Assembly (NCBI GenBank): GCA_036267255.1
Contig: DATAWK010000043.1
Span: 496,001 to 560,000 of the forward strand
DNA length: 64,000 nucleotides
Source of the DNA: DATAWK01 sp036267255
Lineage (GTDB): Bacteria; Acidobacteriota; Terriglobia; Terriglobales; Acidobacteriaceae
Reading direction: 5' to 3'
The position numbers were made by a program, and so were the translations under genes. Under the pieces are notes generated by a model. It saw only the letters and a list, made by a program, of their open reading frames with translations, was not told the origin of the DNA and searched no databases. Positions 36,984-46,330 of this stretch are shown here, one piece after another. Position 1 is the first letter of the stretch. Each line of letters starts with the position of its first letter.

Positions 36984-38759
36984 ATGTTGTTTGCACCAAT
37001 CTCTCGCGGCTTGCTGGTGAGCGCGATTGCGCTTCTGTTTCTGGTTCCGGGCAGCAATGCCAATGCCTATAAAGGTCCCTCTGGCAACCAGGCAAATCCC
37101 GCATCCGCTTCCTATGAAGATACTTCCTCTGCAAATCCCTGGTGGAAGCATGCCGTCATTTACGAGGTCTATCCGCGCAGCCTACAGGACACAAATGGCG
37201 ATGGTATTGGCGATCTCAATGGCATCACGCAGCGGTTGGGCTATCTGCAGAACCTGGGCGTCACTGCCATATGGCTCACACCGATCTATCCTTCGCCGCA
37301 AGTCGATTTTGGTTACGACATTTCCAATTACGAAGCCATTGATCCCATGTACGGCACCATGGCGGACTTTGACCATCTTGTAGCTGAGGCAAAGAAGCAC
37401 AATATTCGCGTCATCATGGACATGGTGATGAACCATACCTCCGACCAGCATTCCTGGTTTCTGGAGAGCCGGAGTTCGCGCAATAATCCGAAGCGCGACT
37501 GGTATGTGTGGCGCGACGGCAAGGGCCCGGGACAGCCGCCGAACAACTGGCTGAGTGATTTTGGCCACTCCTCCTGGACCTACGATGCCAAAACCAAACA
37601 GTGGTACTACCACAAGTTTGCAGCCCAGCAGCCGGACCTGAACTGGAACAATCCCGCAGTCCAAAAAGCGATGTTCGACGCGGTGCGTTTCTGGCTGAAT
37701 CGCGGCGTGGCCGGATTCCGGCTCGATGCCATCACCACGCTGTTTGAAGATCCCCAATTCCGCGATGAAAAGATTCTGCCCGGCAAGAATGAATTTGGCG
37801 ATCCCAATGAAGACGATGCCATGACCAACAATCTGCCGCAGGTACACGATGTGCTCCGCAGCCTGCGCAAGGTCGTCGACACTTATCCTGGTCAGCGCGT
37901 GCTTATCGGAGAAACGTATCTGCCCAATATCCATCAGCTTTACCTGATGTACGGAAAAAATAATGACGAGACGCAGCTGCCTATGGACATGCAGCTCGGC
38001 TTTCTCGACAAGCTCGACGTGAATGACTTTCGCAAGCGAATCAACGAAGCGGAAACGCAACTGGGCGGGAATCAACCGCTCTTTATCTTCGACAACCATG
38101 ACAATCCGCGCAGCTGGAACCGTTATGGCGATGGCGTACATGATGCAGCCATTGCGCGCATCATCGCTGCGGTTCTGCTCACCACACGTTCTGCTGCGCT
38201 GATGTATTACGGGCAGGAGATTGGCATGGTCACCACGCCGCCTAAAACTCGCGCCGAGGTGCAGGACCCCATAGGAAAAACCGGCTGGCCAAAAAACAAG
38301 GGCCGCGATGGAGAGCGGACACCGATGCAATGGACCCCGGGCAAGGACGCTGGATTCAGCACGGCAAATAAAACCTGGCTGCCCGTGGCACCCGACTACA
38401 AAACCGTCGACGTGCAAGTGGAAGCCGCCAATCCAAACTCACTTTATAACTGGTACAAAACGCTGATTGCCATGCGCCGCGATAACCCGGCATTGCGGGA
38501 TGGATCCAACATCATGCTGAACACCTCCGACCCCAACGTGCTTTCGTACCTGCGTAAGAATCCTGGCGCGGGCTCCTCGGTGCTGGTGGCGATGAATTTT
38601 ACTGCGCAGCCGCATACCGTGTCCTTCGACCTGAAGGATCAGGGCATCGCGGGAACGAGCGCGCAAACGTTGCTGCAGAATGGTGGTGTGGCGAAGAGGG
38701 TTTTCCTGAATCGGGTAACGTTGCCGCCGTTTGCTGTCTTTATCGGGCAAGTGCAGTAA
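36984..38759 (+). CDS. Secreted GH13 alpha-glucosidase/alpha-amylase family enzyme
   Basis: 591 residues with a signal peptide (cleavage near NANA). Catalytic (beta/alpha)8 barrel with GH13 regions: DMVMNHTSDQH, GFRLDAI (nucleophile Asp248), LIGETYL (acid/base Glu310) and FDNHDNPRS (Asp373). The pattern YEVYPRSLQDTNGDGIGDL matches the oligo-1,6-glucosidase/sucrose isomerase/trehalose synthase branch. The C-terminal beta-domain follows. Substrate is probably a short alpha-glucan or sucrose-type sugar. GGAG lies 8 bases before the ATG. Confidence 0.93.
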   Translation: MLFAPISRGLLVSAIALLFLVPGSNANAYKGPSGNQANPASASYEDTSSANPWWKHAVIYEVYPRSLQDTNGDGIGDLNGITQRLGYLQNLGVTAIWLTPIYPSPQVDFGYDISNYEAIDPMYGTMADFDHLVAEAKKHNIRVIMDMVMNHTSDQHSWFLESRSSRNNPKRDWYVWRDGKGPGQPPNNWLSDFGHSSWTYDAKTKQWYYHKFAAQQPDLNWNNPAVQKAMFDAVRFWLNRGVAGFRLDAITTLFEDPQFRDEKILPGKNEFGDPNEDDAMTNNLPQVHDVLRSLRKVVDTYPGQRVLIGETYLPNIHQLYLMYGKNNDETQLPMDMQLGFLDKLDVNDFRKRINEAETQLGGNQPLFIFDNHDNPRSWNRYGDGVHDAAIARIIAAVLLTTRSAALMYYGQEIGMVTTPPKTRAEVQDPIGKTGWPKNKGRDGERTPMQWTPGKDAGFSTANKTWLPVAPDYKTVDVQVEAANPNSLYNWYKTLIAMRRDNPALRDGSNIMLNTSDPNVLSYLRKNPGAGSSVLVAMNFTAQPHTVSFDLKDQGIAGTSAQTLLQNGGVAKRVFLNRVTLPPFAVFIGQVQ

Positions 38760-38791
38760 CCGGTCACCCCAGGGACGTCATCGCGCGCAAG

Positions 38792-38821
38792 AAAAGGCCT
38801 GTGCATCCACGCAGGCCTTTT
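38792..38821. terminator. Bidirectional terminator between convergent genes
   Basis: Perfect 10-bp stem AAAAGGCCTG / CAGGCCTTTT with a 10-base loop, located 33 bases after the GH13 stop and 27 bases after the DinB gene stop. T-runs lie at the end of the stem in both directions. Confidence 0.8.
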
Positions 38822-38847
38822 CTCATGCTTTCGATATCAATCAGCGT

Positions 38848-39351
38848 CTAAAAACCCATCGTGTCATCTGCCGAAGGACCATACGTTGCTGGCAAAGGAA
38901 TACTGTTCAAACGCAGATAGACGCCAAGCTGGGCACGGTGATGCACCAGGTGATTGAGGAACATGCTGCGGTAGATAAGGAAGCGCGGTTCATCCACAAT
39001 CGTGTGACCCTGAAAACTCAGCTTCCATTTCTTCTGCCACTCCTCATCGCCGGCTTCTGCAATCGCTTTGCGCGCCTTTGCTGCCACATCATCAAATGCA
39101 GCCAGCAGTTGCTTGCGCGATTCCATCACCAGAGGCTTCATGGTGTTCTTGCCAAAATCAAGCTCCGGCAGTTCCACAATGAACGTCGCAAACTCCGGCA
39201 ATTGCGCCACATGAGCAGCAAGCCTGCTCAGCACCATAGATTTTTCGTGGGGCTTATAGTCCGGCTTATCTTCGGGAACGCGTTCCAGCATGGTGCGAGT
39301 TTTTTTGATCTCTTCATCGAATTCCGGTAACAACATCTGACGAACTTCCAT
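38848..39351 (-). CDS. DinB family protein
   Basis: 167 residues, with an excellent ribosome site (AGGAGGGTGAC) before the ATG at 39351. Four-helix-bundle protein of the DinB/YfiT type. The histidines in LAAHVAQ and NHLVHHRAQLGVYLR are the expected metal ligands. Family members include thiol transferases (bacillithiol or mycothiol) and uncharacterised damage-inducible proteins; the substrate is unknown here. Confidence 0.88.
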   Translation of the reverse strand: MEVRQMLLPEFDEEIKKTRTMLERVPEDKPDYKPHEKSMVLSRLAAHVAQLPEFATFIVELPELDFGKNTMKPLVMESRKQLLAAFDDVAAKARKAIAEAGDEEWQKKWKLSFQGHTIVDEPRFLIYRSMFLNHLVHHRAQLGVYLRLNSIPLPATYGPSADDTMGF

Positions 39352-39410
39352 GTCACCCTCCTTCCAACTTCTGTTGACCAGCCATCATAACTGACGAAAA
39401 GAAGATCGTG

Positions 39411-40376
39411 CTAGCGCGTGCGAGCGATCTCCGGACGCAGGGCCATCTCCGCATCCTCATCCGGCTCAGGCGAGCCAGCCGGAAGCTGTCGGGGATTCAG
39501 ATGATACCTGGTCAGGTTCTCTTTCAGGATGGCAAATGCATCCTCCGGCGTATCGGCAAACTGGAAGAGCTTACGATCGTCGGGAGAAATCGTGCCTTTA
39601 TCCACCAATACATCCAGATTGAAAACGCTATTCCAATATTTTGATCCATATACGATCACTGTCATCTGCTTGGCCAGTTTCTGCGTCTGCGCCAGCGTTA
39701 GCAGCTCGAACATTTCATCCAACGTCCCGAAGCCTCCGGGAAAAACCACCAGCGCTTTGGCCAGATACGCAAACCAATACTTGCGCATAAAAAAGTAATG
39801 AAACTCCAGGCTGAGTGACGGCGTGATATACCGATTCGGCATCTGCTCAAATGGCAGCCGGATGTTCAGCCCAACGGTCTTGCCGCCCGCTTCATGGGCG
39901 CCGCGATTGGCCGCTTCCATAATGCCGGGACCGCCGCCGGAGGTAACGACAAAGCGCTCACGGCGAGATTTGATCGTCATGCTCCACTTCGTCAGCATAT
40001 AGGCCAGCTTGCGCGCATCTTCGTAATAGCTGGCCATCTCCACGGCAGCTTCTGCACGGCGCAGGCGTAGCTCACTGGTTTCGCCGCGCTCGCGTTCTTC
40101 TGCGGACGCAGGCTGTTCCTCCACGGGCGCACGGCGCGTCGAACCGGTATTTTCCAGCAACTCCAGCGCATGGCTGGCCTCATCCATCGCATGAAACCGT
40201 GCCGAGCCAAAAAATACGACTGTGTCCTGAATGTGCTCCCGGCGAAAGCGCGCCAGAGGCTCAAGATACTCCGCGAGAATGCGGAGTACGCGGCCATCCG
40301 GCCCATTCACAAATGTGGGATTCGCGTAGGCTAGCTGCGGACGTTCCGCAGGAGGCTCAGATTTTGTTGTGTTCAT
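39411..40376 (-). CDS. LOG family protein (TIGR00730-like Rossmann hydrolase)
   Basis: 321 residues. Core motifs: GGGPGIMEAANRGA (nucleotide-binding loop) and PGGFGTLDEMFELL (the PGGxGTxxE active-site motif). The family splits cytokinin riboside or other nucleoside 5'-monophosphates into base and ribose 5-phosphate. This is the long form with about 100 residues before the core, including an Arg/Glu-rich stretch, and a C-terminal tail. Cytoplasmic. Confidence 0.9.
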   Translation of the reverse strand: MNTTKSEPPAERPQLAYANPTFVNGPDGRVLRILAEYLEPLARFRREHIQDTVVFFGSARFHAMDEASHALELLENTGSTRRAPVEEQPASAEERERGETSELRLRRAEAAVEMASYYEDARKLAYMLTKWSMTIKSRRERFVVTSGGGPGIMEAANRGAHEAGGKTVGLNIRLPFEQMPNRYITPSLSLEFHYFFMRKYWFAYLAKALVVFPGGFGTLDEMFELLTLAQTQKLAKQMTVIVYGSKYWNSVFNLDVLVDKGTISPDDRKLFQFADTPEDAFAILKENLTRYHLNPRQLPAGSPEPDEDAEMALRPEIARTR

Positions 40377-40473
40377 TCCTGTCTTTCATCCTTCGTTGGA
40401 TCGTGCACCCAATCAACGTTGTATCTGTTGGACGTACATTGCCGAAGAAAATGTGCAGCGTTGGAAGTTCCAT

Positions 40474-40827
40474 CTACGGTCGATAATCGCGATAGTGAAT
40501 GGCCTCGGACAATCCAATCCAAAAGTCCAGCAAGCCGATACCGGAAATAACACCGCGTGTCGCGCCATGCAGCAGAATGGAACTCAGCCACGGATAGGCC
40601 AGCAGGTATTGGTTCTGATACCAGAATCGCGTCCAGGGTAGACAAAACAAAAGCAGCCCAACATAAAAACAGAACGTGACCATCACCACCAGGGACAAGC
40701 GCTGCAGCCACACGGGAACGGGAATGGGCGCGTTTCCATCACGCTTTTGTCCCGGCTGCGCGGTGGGCAGCGGTGGCAATGGATCTGAGGCGTCGGGGGG
40801 GAACAGCTCCGATTGGATCGGCATCAA
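40474..40827 (-). CDS. Small membrane protein, unknown function (117 aa)
   Basis: A proline-rich, polar N-terminus (about 35 residues) leads to two or more hydrophobic segments (LSLVVMVTFCFYVGLLLF, then around HGATRGVISGIGLLDFWIGL). The C-terminal tail is acidic and basic. Probably an inner-membrane protein conserved in related genomes (inference). It precedes the LOG-family gene on the same strand, 97 bases away. Confidence 0.7.
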   Translation of the reverse strand: MMPIQSELFPPDASDPLPPLPTAQPGQKRDGNAPIPVPVWLQRLSLVVMVTFCFYVGLLLFCLPWTRFWYQNQYLLAYPWLSSILLHGATRGVISGIGLLDFWIGLSEAIHYRDYRP

Positions 40828-40926
40828 TAATTACCAGGGACACTGCATCGCACGATGCAATACCCCACGAAGCCAAGGTATCATACGCGTTTGGCAGAAT
40901 GGAAAACGCGTATGACGCCTCGGCGC

Positions 40927-42747
40927 CTAGCTTTGCACTGCTGCAGCATTTCGTCTGGGCCTGCGATTGGCTTGCAGGATTTTTTTGCGAATGCGAAGGC
41001 TCTTCGGCGTAACCTCTACCATCTCATCATCGGCAATAAACTCGATGGACTGTTCCAGGTTCAATGGCCGGAACGGCACCAGGCGAATGGCTTCATCCGC
41101 GGAAGAAGCACGCATATTTGTCAGCTTCTTTTCCCGGACCGCATTCACATCCAGATCATTGTCACGGGAATGCTCGCCCACAACCATGCCTTCATACACT
41201 TCCACGCCAGGGCCGACAAAGAGCACGCCGCGTTCCTGCAGTCCGTCGAGTGAATATGTCGTAGTTGTTCCGGCACGATCGGCAATCAAGGCACCGGTCG
41301 GGCGCTGCGGAATCTCGCCCTGATGTTCCATGTATCCATCGAAGAGGGTGTTCATCACGATGGTGCCGCGTGTTTCCGTCAGCATCTCACTGCGCAGACC
41401 AATCAATCCACGGCTGGGGATGCGGAACACCAGGCGGACGCGACCATAACCGTGATTGTGCATGCGCACCATCTCAGCCTTGCGCGGCCCTAACCGCTCC
41501 ATTACCACACCGACAAAATTTTCCGGAATATCGATGGTGAGCTGCTCCACCGGTTCCATCAACTTGCCATCCACCTTGCGCGTGACAATCTCCGGACGGC
41601 CAACCATCAGCTCAAAGCTTTCGCGGCGCATCATCTCAATCAAAATGGCGAGTTGCAATTCGCCGCGGCCCAGAACCTTAAAGCTGTCCGGGCTGCCTGT
41701 ATCTTCCACGCGAATGGAAACGTTGGTGAGCAACTCCTTATCCAGCCGCTCCCGTATATTGCGCGACGTAACATATTGGCCTTCGCGCCCCGCAAACGGC
41801 GAGTTATTGACGGAAAACTGAATGGCAATCGTCGGCTCATCAATCGTGATGGTCGGCAGCGGCGCGGGATTCTCAATGCTGGTAATCGTCTCGCCGATGG
41901 TGATGCCGCTGACTCCGGCAACGGCGACAATATCGCCCGTTTCGGTTTCTTCGATATCCGTGCGCTTCAGCCCGTTAAAAGTAAACAGCTTGGTGACCCT
42001 GGTTTTCTCCAGCGAGCCATCGCGCTTGGAGATGGCAACTTCCTCGCCCGTGCGCAGCGTTCCGTTAAAGACGCGCGCAATGGCAAGGCGGCCCAGATAA
42101 TCGGAATAGTCCAGATTCGTAACCAGAATCTGCAGCGGCCCGTTTGGATCGCCCGTGGCTGGCGGAATGGTCTCGATAATTTTGCGATAGAGCGGTTGCA
42201 GATCGGTGCCAGGCGTCTTCAGGTCCATGGTCGCCGTACCCAGCTTCGCGTTGGTGTAGATCACCGGAAAATCCAGCTGGTCTTCACTGGCGTCGAGATC
42301 GATGAACAGGTCGTAGATTTCGTTCAGCACTTCCTGCGGGCGCGCATCCGGACGATCAATCTTGTTCATCACCAGGATTGGCAACAACTTGGCTTCCAAT
42401 GCCTTGGACAAAACGTAGCGCGTCTGTGGCAGCGGTCCTTCGCTGGCATCCACCAGCAGCATTACTCCGTCCACCATCTTCAAGGCGCGCTCCACCTCGC
42501 CGCCGAAATCGGCGTGGCCCGGCGTATCGACGATGTTGATCTTGGAATCTTCGAAAAAAATGGCGGTATTTTTGGCCAGAATCGTAATACCGCGCTCGCG
42601 CTCCAGATCATTGGAGTCCATCACGCGGTCCACCACCGTTTCATTGGAGCGGAAGGTGCCGCTCTGGCGCAGCATGGCATCGACCAGGGTGGTCTTTCCG
42701 TGGTCGACGTGGGCGATAATGGCGATATTGCGAATAACACGAGACAC
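40927..42747 (-). CDS. typA: Translational GTPase TypA/BipA
   Basis: 606 residues from a GTG start with AGGAAA about 10 bases upstream; the protein then begins SRVIRNIAIIAHVDHGKTTL, as usual for this family. Other G motifs: DTPGHADFGGE, MNKIDRPDAR. It continues with EF-G-like domains III and V and the C-terminal TypA domain (GTIVMNTLFDGY). It acts in ribosome assembly and stress/cold responses. The longer frame to 42840 lacks family similarity at the N-terminus. Confidence 0.96.
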   Translation of the reverse strand: MSRVIRNIAIIAHVDHGKTTLVDAMLRQSGTFRSNETVVDRVMDSNDLERERGITILAKNTAIFFEDSKINIVDTPGHADFGGEVERALKMVDGVMLLVDASEGPLPQTRYVLSKALEAKLLPILVMNKIDRPDARPQEVLNEIYDLFIDLDASEDQLDFPVIYTNAKLGTATMDLKTPGTDLQPLYRKIIETIPPATGDPNGPLQILVTNLDYSDYLGRLAIARVFNGTLRTGEEVAISKRDGSLEKTRVTKLFTFNGLKRTDIEETETGDIVAVAGVSGITIGETITSIENPAPLPTITIDEPTIAIQFSVNNSPFAGREGQYVTSRNIRERLDKELLTNVSIRVEDTGSPDSFKVLGRGELQLAILIEMMRRESFELMVGRPEIVTRKVDGKLMEPVEQLTIDIPENFVGVVMERLGPRKAEMVRMHNHGYGRVRLVFRIPSRGLIGLRSEMLTETRGTIVMNTLFDGYMEHQGEIPQRPTGALIADRAGTTTTYSLDGLQERGVLFVGPGVEVYEGMVVGEHSRDNDLDVNAVREKKLTNMRASSADEAIRLVPFRPLNLEQSIEFIADDEMVEVTPKSLRIRKKILQANRRPRRNAAAVQS

Positions 42748-42963
42748 GATGCGTTCGTTTCCTGACTTGAGAATTCTGAATTGTGATTGTGGAGATAGAT
42801 TCACGCTGCCGTAGAGTTTGGCAGGAAAATTCCAGCACACGCTTAAGTTTACCGCATAATAGGCCGCGGTACCGAGGATAGATCGTTTGGTAGCGGGTCC
42901 GTTTCCGGTTTGCGCCTTATACGGGAGCCATCTGGATCGCTTCCGAGAAGCTGACTGGTGGGT

Positions 42964-42979
42964 ACCGATCCGTATCGGT
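42964..42979. promoter_or_regulatory. Inverted repeat ACCGAT-CCGT-ATCGGT
   Basis: Perfect 6-4-6 inverted repeat in the 284-base gap between typA and the small membrane protein gene. It lies about 40-50 bases upstream of a TACAAT hexamer (43019-43024), so it could be an operator. Confidence 0.3.
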
Positions 42980-43031
42980 GAGCGGTTTGGCGATTATGCG
43001 TAAGACCGCCCATCCGGCTACAATTTTCCCC

Positions 43032-43307
43032 GTGACCAGAGAACGTTGGGCTCAGATAGGAATCACGATTCAATTCCTTATCGTTGTCAGGACACTAGGT
43101 GAGATCTTCCGGCTTAAGCACATCCATGGCGCGGAGTTCTCGGTCGCAGTGGCTATGCCGTATGTCGGTGGCGCTTTCATCGCTGTTTGCTCTTGCTGGG
43201 CAGCCGTGACCCTGTACTTCTTCCGACGCTACACTCTGTCCGCCTGGATCGCGTCAGCGACCGTAGTCATTCTCCTGGTGTACAAAATTGCCGTGATCGG
43301 CTGGTAA
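43032..43307 (+). CDS. Small membrane protein with three hydrophobic segments (91 aa)
   Basis: The proposed GTG start (43032) is 7 bases after TACAAT, which would suit leaderless translation; no ribosome site is visible. The frame is open to 42978 but that extension has no hydrophobic pattern. Three hydrophobic segments surround the motif VVRTLGEIFRLKHIHG, which I recall from unnamed proteins of acidobacteria. Function unknown. Confidence 0.6.
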   Translation: MTRERWAQIGITIQFLIVVRTLGEIFRLKHIHGAEFSVAVAMPYVGGAFIAVCSCWAAVTLYFFRRYTLSAWIASATVVILLVYKIAVIGW

Positions 43308-43708
43308 TGGTGGCTCACTTTGACGATTGAGCCGAAAGCCGGGCAGATCGCCCAGCTCAGGGCGTGGTTCCGAAAAAGCATCCTCTCCAAACTGGAAGCT
43401 AACTACAGGGCTGATCGCACTGCGCCGTACACGATCGAGACGTGAACTGCCCACTTTGCGACCTGCTATGCCGGTTGGTTAGCGGCATTAAGCCACAGAA
43501 CGTTCGCCCTAAAACAAGAGTGGGTCGCCGGTTTGTCATAACAATGCTTCGAACCGCAGCGATCCTCAGCTTCCTTCCGAATGAGAGTGCGTTTGCCGGA
43601 ATTGATTCTGCGCGAAGCACGCCCGCAACCAGCTCAGACCGGGCGTCGTCAGGTGAGCCCCCTTGCCCAACCTAGGCCGGACAAGGGGGTCGCGGTCTTC
43701 CACTCAAT
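43308..43708. other. Intergenic region without supported gene
   Basis: No gene supported. A hairpin with stem CCCCCTTG / CAAGGGGG lies at 43658-43689 downstream of the NmrA-like gene and could terminate it. A 77-codon frame at 43442-43675 starting MNCPLCDLLCR is not called. Confidence 0.5.
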
Positions 43709-44548
43709 TTAGACAAGTCGCGCGGCCTGGGACTCTACCCATGTCTCGTAGGTGACCGGCAAAGCTCCTTTTGCCGTCTGCACGGTGTCTCGCACATAGG
43801 CCATTTTGCCCTTGCGAATGTCCTCATACGAGTGCGACACGGCCTTCGCCACAAAGGGAGGGAACCCGGCTTTCAAAAGGCCTTCCTCCGCTTGCGCGCT
43901 CGTAATGTCCACCACACGAATAGGCTTCCCCATAATGCGCGAGAGAATCGCGACCTGTTCCGGCAGAGTCAGCAGTTCTCCGCCGGTTACTTCGTAAATC
44001 TCCGCCGCGTCCCGATCAGTCAGCGCCTTCACCGCCACGGCCGCTATGTCCTGCGGAGCAACCGGCGCCGTCTTCCCCGCACCCATGCTGTTGAAGACCG
44101 AGCCGTTCTGCCGAATAGTGTCGAGCCATTGAAATGTATTCGTCATGAAGTTTCCAGCGCGCACGAAACTGCAGTGGAGACCGGACGCACGAAGGACGTC
44201 TTCCTTGTCCTTGTGCACCTGCCCGATCGGCGAGTCAGAATCCGCAGCGAACAAGGTCGAAAGAAACACCACGCGTGGACCCCCCGCTGCTTTCATCGCC
44301 TCGATTGCATGGCGAAATGCGTTACCGTCGAGAACGCCATTCATCAGGAAGACGGCTTCCACCCCGTCAAGGGTTTTGGCGAAGGTATCGGATTGCATGA
44401 GATCGCCGACCGCCACCTCGACGCGGTCCTTCAGATGGGCGACCTTTGCAGCGTCCCTGGTGAACACGCGCACCGGCTTCCTGGCGGCTAATAACTGTGC
44501 TACCACTTCACTCCCTACATTTCCCGTGGCTCCAATGATCAGGTACAT
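43709..44548 (-). CDS. NAD(P)H-binding NmrA-like/atypical short-chain reductase
   Basis: 279 residues from the ATG at 44548, with an excellent AAGGAGG ribosome site. The nucleotide-binding fold is visible at the N-terminus as IIGATGNVGSEVVAQLL. The conserved segment FVRAGNFMTNTFQW and the missing YxxxK pair place it with the NmrA/QOR2-like group, which senses NAD(P) or reduces quinones. Cytoplasmic. Divergent from a LysR-type regulator (105-base gap), which probably controls it. Confidence 0.9.
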   Translation of the reverse strand: MYLIIGATGNVGSEVVAQLLAARKPVRVFTRDAAKVAHLKDRVEVAVGDLMQSDTFAKTLDGVEAVFLMNGVLDGNAFRHAIEAMKAAGGPRVVFLSTLFAADSDSPIGQVHKDKEDVLRASGLHCSFVRAGNFMTNTFQWLDTIRQNGSVFNSMGAGKTAPVAPQDIAAVAVKALTDRDAAEIYEVTGGELLTLPEQVAILSRIMGKPIRVVDITSAQAEEGLLKAGFPPFVAKAVSHSYEDIRKGKMAYVRDTVQTAKGALPVTYETWVESQAARLV

Positions 44549-44653
44549 ATCGTTCCTCCTTTTTTCGTACTGCACATGTCTTTCGATTGCGTGGGGACGG
44601 AAATTGGTGCAACAATCGATGCTGCTGCAATACACTGTTCCAGACAGACAACA

Positions 44654-45583
44654 ATGATCAACCTTAACGAACTTCGATTTTTTGTTCTGGTGGCTCAGAC
44701 CCGGAGTTTTACCCAGACCGCCGAACGCCTCAGTGTGCCGAAATCGTCCGTCAGCCGCGCCATCGGACGCCTCGAAACGCGCCTGGGAGTGCAACTGATC
44801 GAACGCACAACACGCAGTGTCCGGCTCACGGAGATTGGCAGGCTTTATCTGACCCATTGCCAGAGAGTGATGGACGAAGCCGAACAAGCAGACCTCGCCG
44901 TTGGCGCTATGTTTGCTCGGCCAAGAGGGAAGCTGCGCATCGGCGCCCCTGTAGCGTTTGCCCGATTTGTGCTCGGTCCGCTCATGAATGAATTCCTGGA
45001 GATGTATCCGGAGTTGCGAGTGCACATCGAGCTATTGAGCGGAAACGGCCGCAGCCATGACGAGGGCCTCGATATGCTCGTACGTGCCGGTCCGCTCGAA
45101 GACTCCGGATGGCTGGTCAAGCCGCTCATGCGTGTGCGCCTCGGTATCTATGCGAGCCCCGCGTTCCTGAAGAGGCACAAGCGGCCGGAGTCACCCGCCG
45201 AACTGCGGCAGTTTCCCTGCATTGTCACAAGCTGCGGCCCGCTCGGTGAGGCGGAAGACTTCGCCCTGTGGCGGCTGCATCGCAACAACGAAGTGCGTCA
45301 GATCGGGGTCGACGCGCGCGTTTCCGTGCCGGACCCGTCCGTGCATCGCCAGTTAGCTTTAGCTGGCGCGGGCGTAGCAATGCTTGGACAAGCTGAGGTA
45401 GGGACGGATCTCAAGCAACGCAGATTAGTGCGGCTCTTACCGGATTGGGAGCCGGAATCCATTGAACTGCACGCGTTGTATCCTTCGCGGCTGAGTGCCT
45501 CGCCAAAGGTACGAGCTTTGCTGGAATTTCTGCGAGAGCGCTGCGACGATGCCTACCAGCTGGAAGGCCGAATTCCGGACTAG
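44654..45583 (+). CDS. LysR-type transcriptional regulator
   Basis: 309 residues from the ATG at 44654. The N-terminal winged helix is typical: NELRFFVLVAQTRSFTQTAE followed by SSVSRAIGRLETRLGVQL. The effector-binding domain covers residues about 90-300. The pairing with the divergent NmrA-like gene suggests that it regulates that gene, as is common. The frame is open upstream to 44576, but that part has no family similarity. The intergenic region should contain a LysR box, but I could not assign one with certainty. Confidence 0.92.
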   Translation: MINLNELRFFVLVAQTRSFTQTAERLSVPKSSVSRAIGRLETRLGVQLIERTTRSVRLTEIGRLYLTHCQRVMDEAEQADLAVGAMFARPRGKLRIGAPVAFARFVLGPLMNEFLEMYPELRVHIELLSGNGRSHDEGLDMLVRAGPLEDSGWLVKPLMRVRLGIYASPAFLKRHKRPESPAELRQFPCIVTSCGPLGEAEDFALWRLHRNNEVRQIGVDARVSVPDPSVHRQLALAGAGVAMLGQAEVGTDLKQRRLVRLLPDWEPESIELHALYPSRLSASPKVRALLEFLRERCDDAYQLEGRIPD

Positions 45584-45928
45584 AACGGAAGGAATGGCTT
45601 CCGGACCACGCACCGTTCGCAACTTAGTTGGTCAATTGGCGCCAACAGCCCAAAGCACTCATTAAAATCCGGAACTACGGGCGACAAGCAGGATTAATTC
45701 CAACAAACGCGCTTGTGTCGATTGGCTTGAGCGTCAACTTCTAGTTGGTCGGCTACTCGGAAGCTGACCCACTACCCTGCACCACGATCCATGGACAAAC
45801 TTGCTGCGAACCCCGCAGCATCTGCCGGAACATTCCTAACAGCTCCGCGCTAACTAATTTATTAGTTGTACGTCTGAGAGATTACAGGGGCGATAGACCA
45901 TCTTCTCTCCCTGGATGACAGAACTCCG
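45584..45928. other. Intergenic region upstream of blaI
   Basis: No gene supported. It contains the BlaI-type palindrome at 45852-45867 (listed separately) and a 10-base palindrome TTGGCGCCAA at 45636-45645. Confidence 0.6.
45852..45867. promoter_or_regulatory. Predicted BlaI-type operator upstream of blaI
   Basis: Perfect 7-2-7 inverted repeat AACTAAT-TT-ATTAGTT, 61 bases before the repressor gene start. The same half-sites recur at 47692-47707. Repeating within one small cluster is strong support for a repressor site. Confidence 0.7.
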
Positions 45929-46327
45929 ATGCCTCCAAAGAGATCCAACACGCTGACAGAAGCTGAGTTACGGCTCATGAAGATTCTCTGGGTGCGCGGA
46001 GAATCGGCGGTATCCGATCTGGTGGCCGCGATGGACGAGAAAACCCAGCTCGCCTATACCTCCGTCCTTACCACCGTCCGGATTCTGGAGAAAAAGGGCT
46101 ATGTGCGCCATCGGCAGGAGGGCAAGGCCTTTTTATATAGTCCCTGCATTGCGGAAGATGAAGCTGGTAAGTCTGAGGTCCGTCATGTTTTGCAGCGGTT
46201 CTTTGGCAATTCCCGGGAACGGCTTTTGCTTTCTCTGCTGGGTGATGGCGAGATGACTCCGGAAGAATTGAAGCTACTCAAGGAAGCCATTGCCAACTCC
46301 CCGGAAGATACGCTGGAGGGCTTCTAA
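45929..46327 (+). CDS. blaI: BlaI/MecI/CopY family repressor
   Basis: 132 residues. Winged-helix domain: LTEAELRLMKILWVRGESAVSD, then the recognition segment YTSVLTTVRILEKKGYVRHR. C-terminal dimerisation helices follow. Such repressors bind palindromes and are inactivated by cleavage on a signal from the M56 membrane peptidase, whose gene is 3 bases downstream. The regulated function here is more likely envelope stress (degP) than beta-lactam resistance, as no beta-lactamase gene is in the cluster. The predicted sites are at 45852 and 47692. Confidence 0.92.
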   Translation: MPPKRSNTLTEAELRLMKILWVRGESAVSDLVAAMDEKTQLAYTSVLTTVRILEKKGYVRHRQEGKAFLYSPCIAEDEAGKSEVRHVLQRFFGNSRERLLLSLLGDGEMTPEELKLLKEAIANSPEDTLEGF

Positions 46328-46330
46328 CGC

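Noticed and set aside
43442..43675. 77-codon frame starting MNCPLCDLLCR
   Set aside because: Although it has a CxxC, it has no ribosome site and no recognisable fold, and lies in a gap with other weak frames.
44549..45025. N-terminal extension of the NmrA-like protein
   Set aside because: It overlaps the divergent LysR gene. The ATG at 44548 has a near-perfect ribosome site and starts the Rossmann fold directly.
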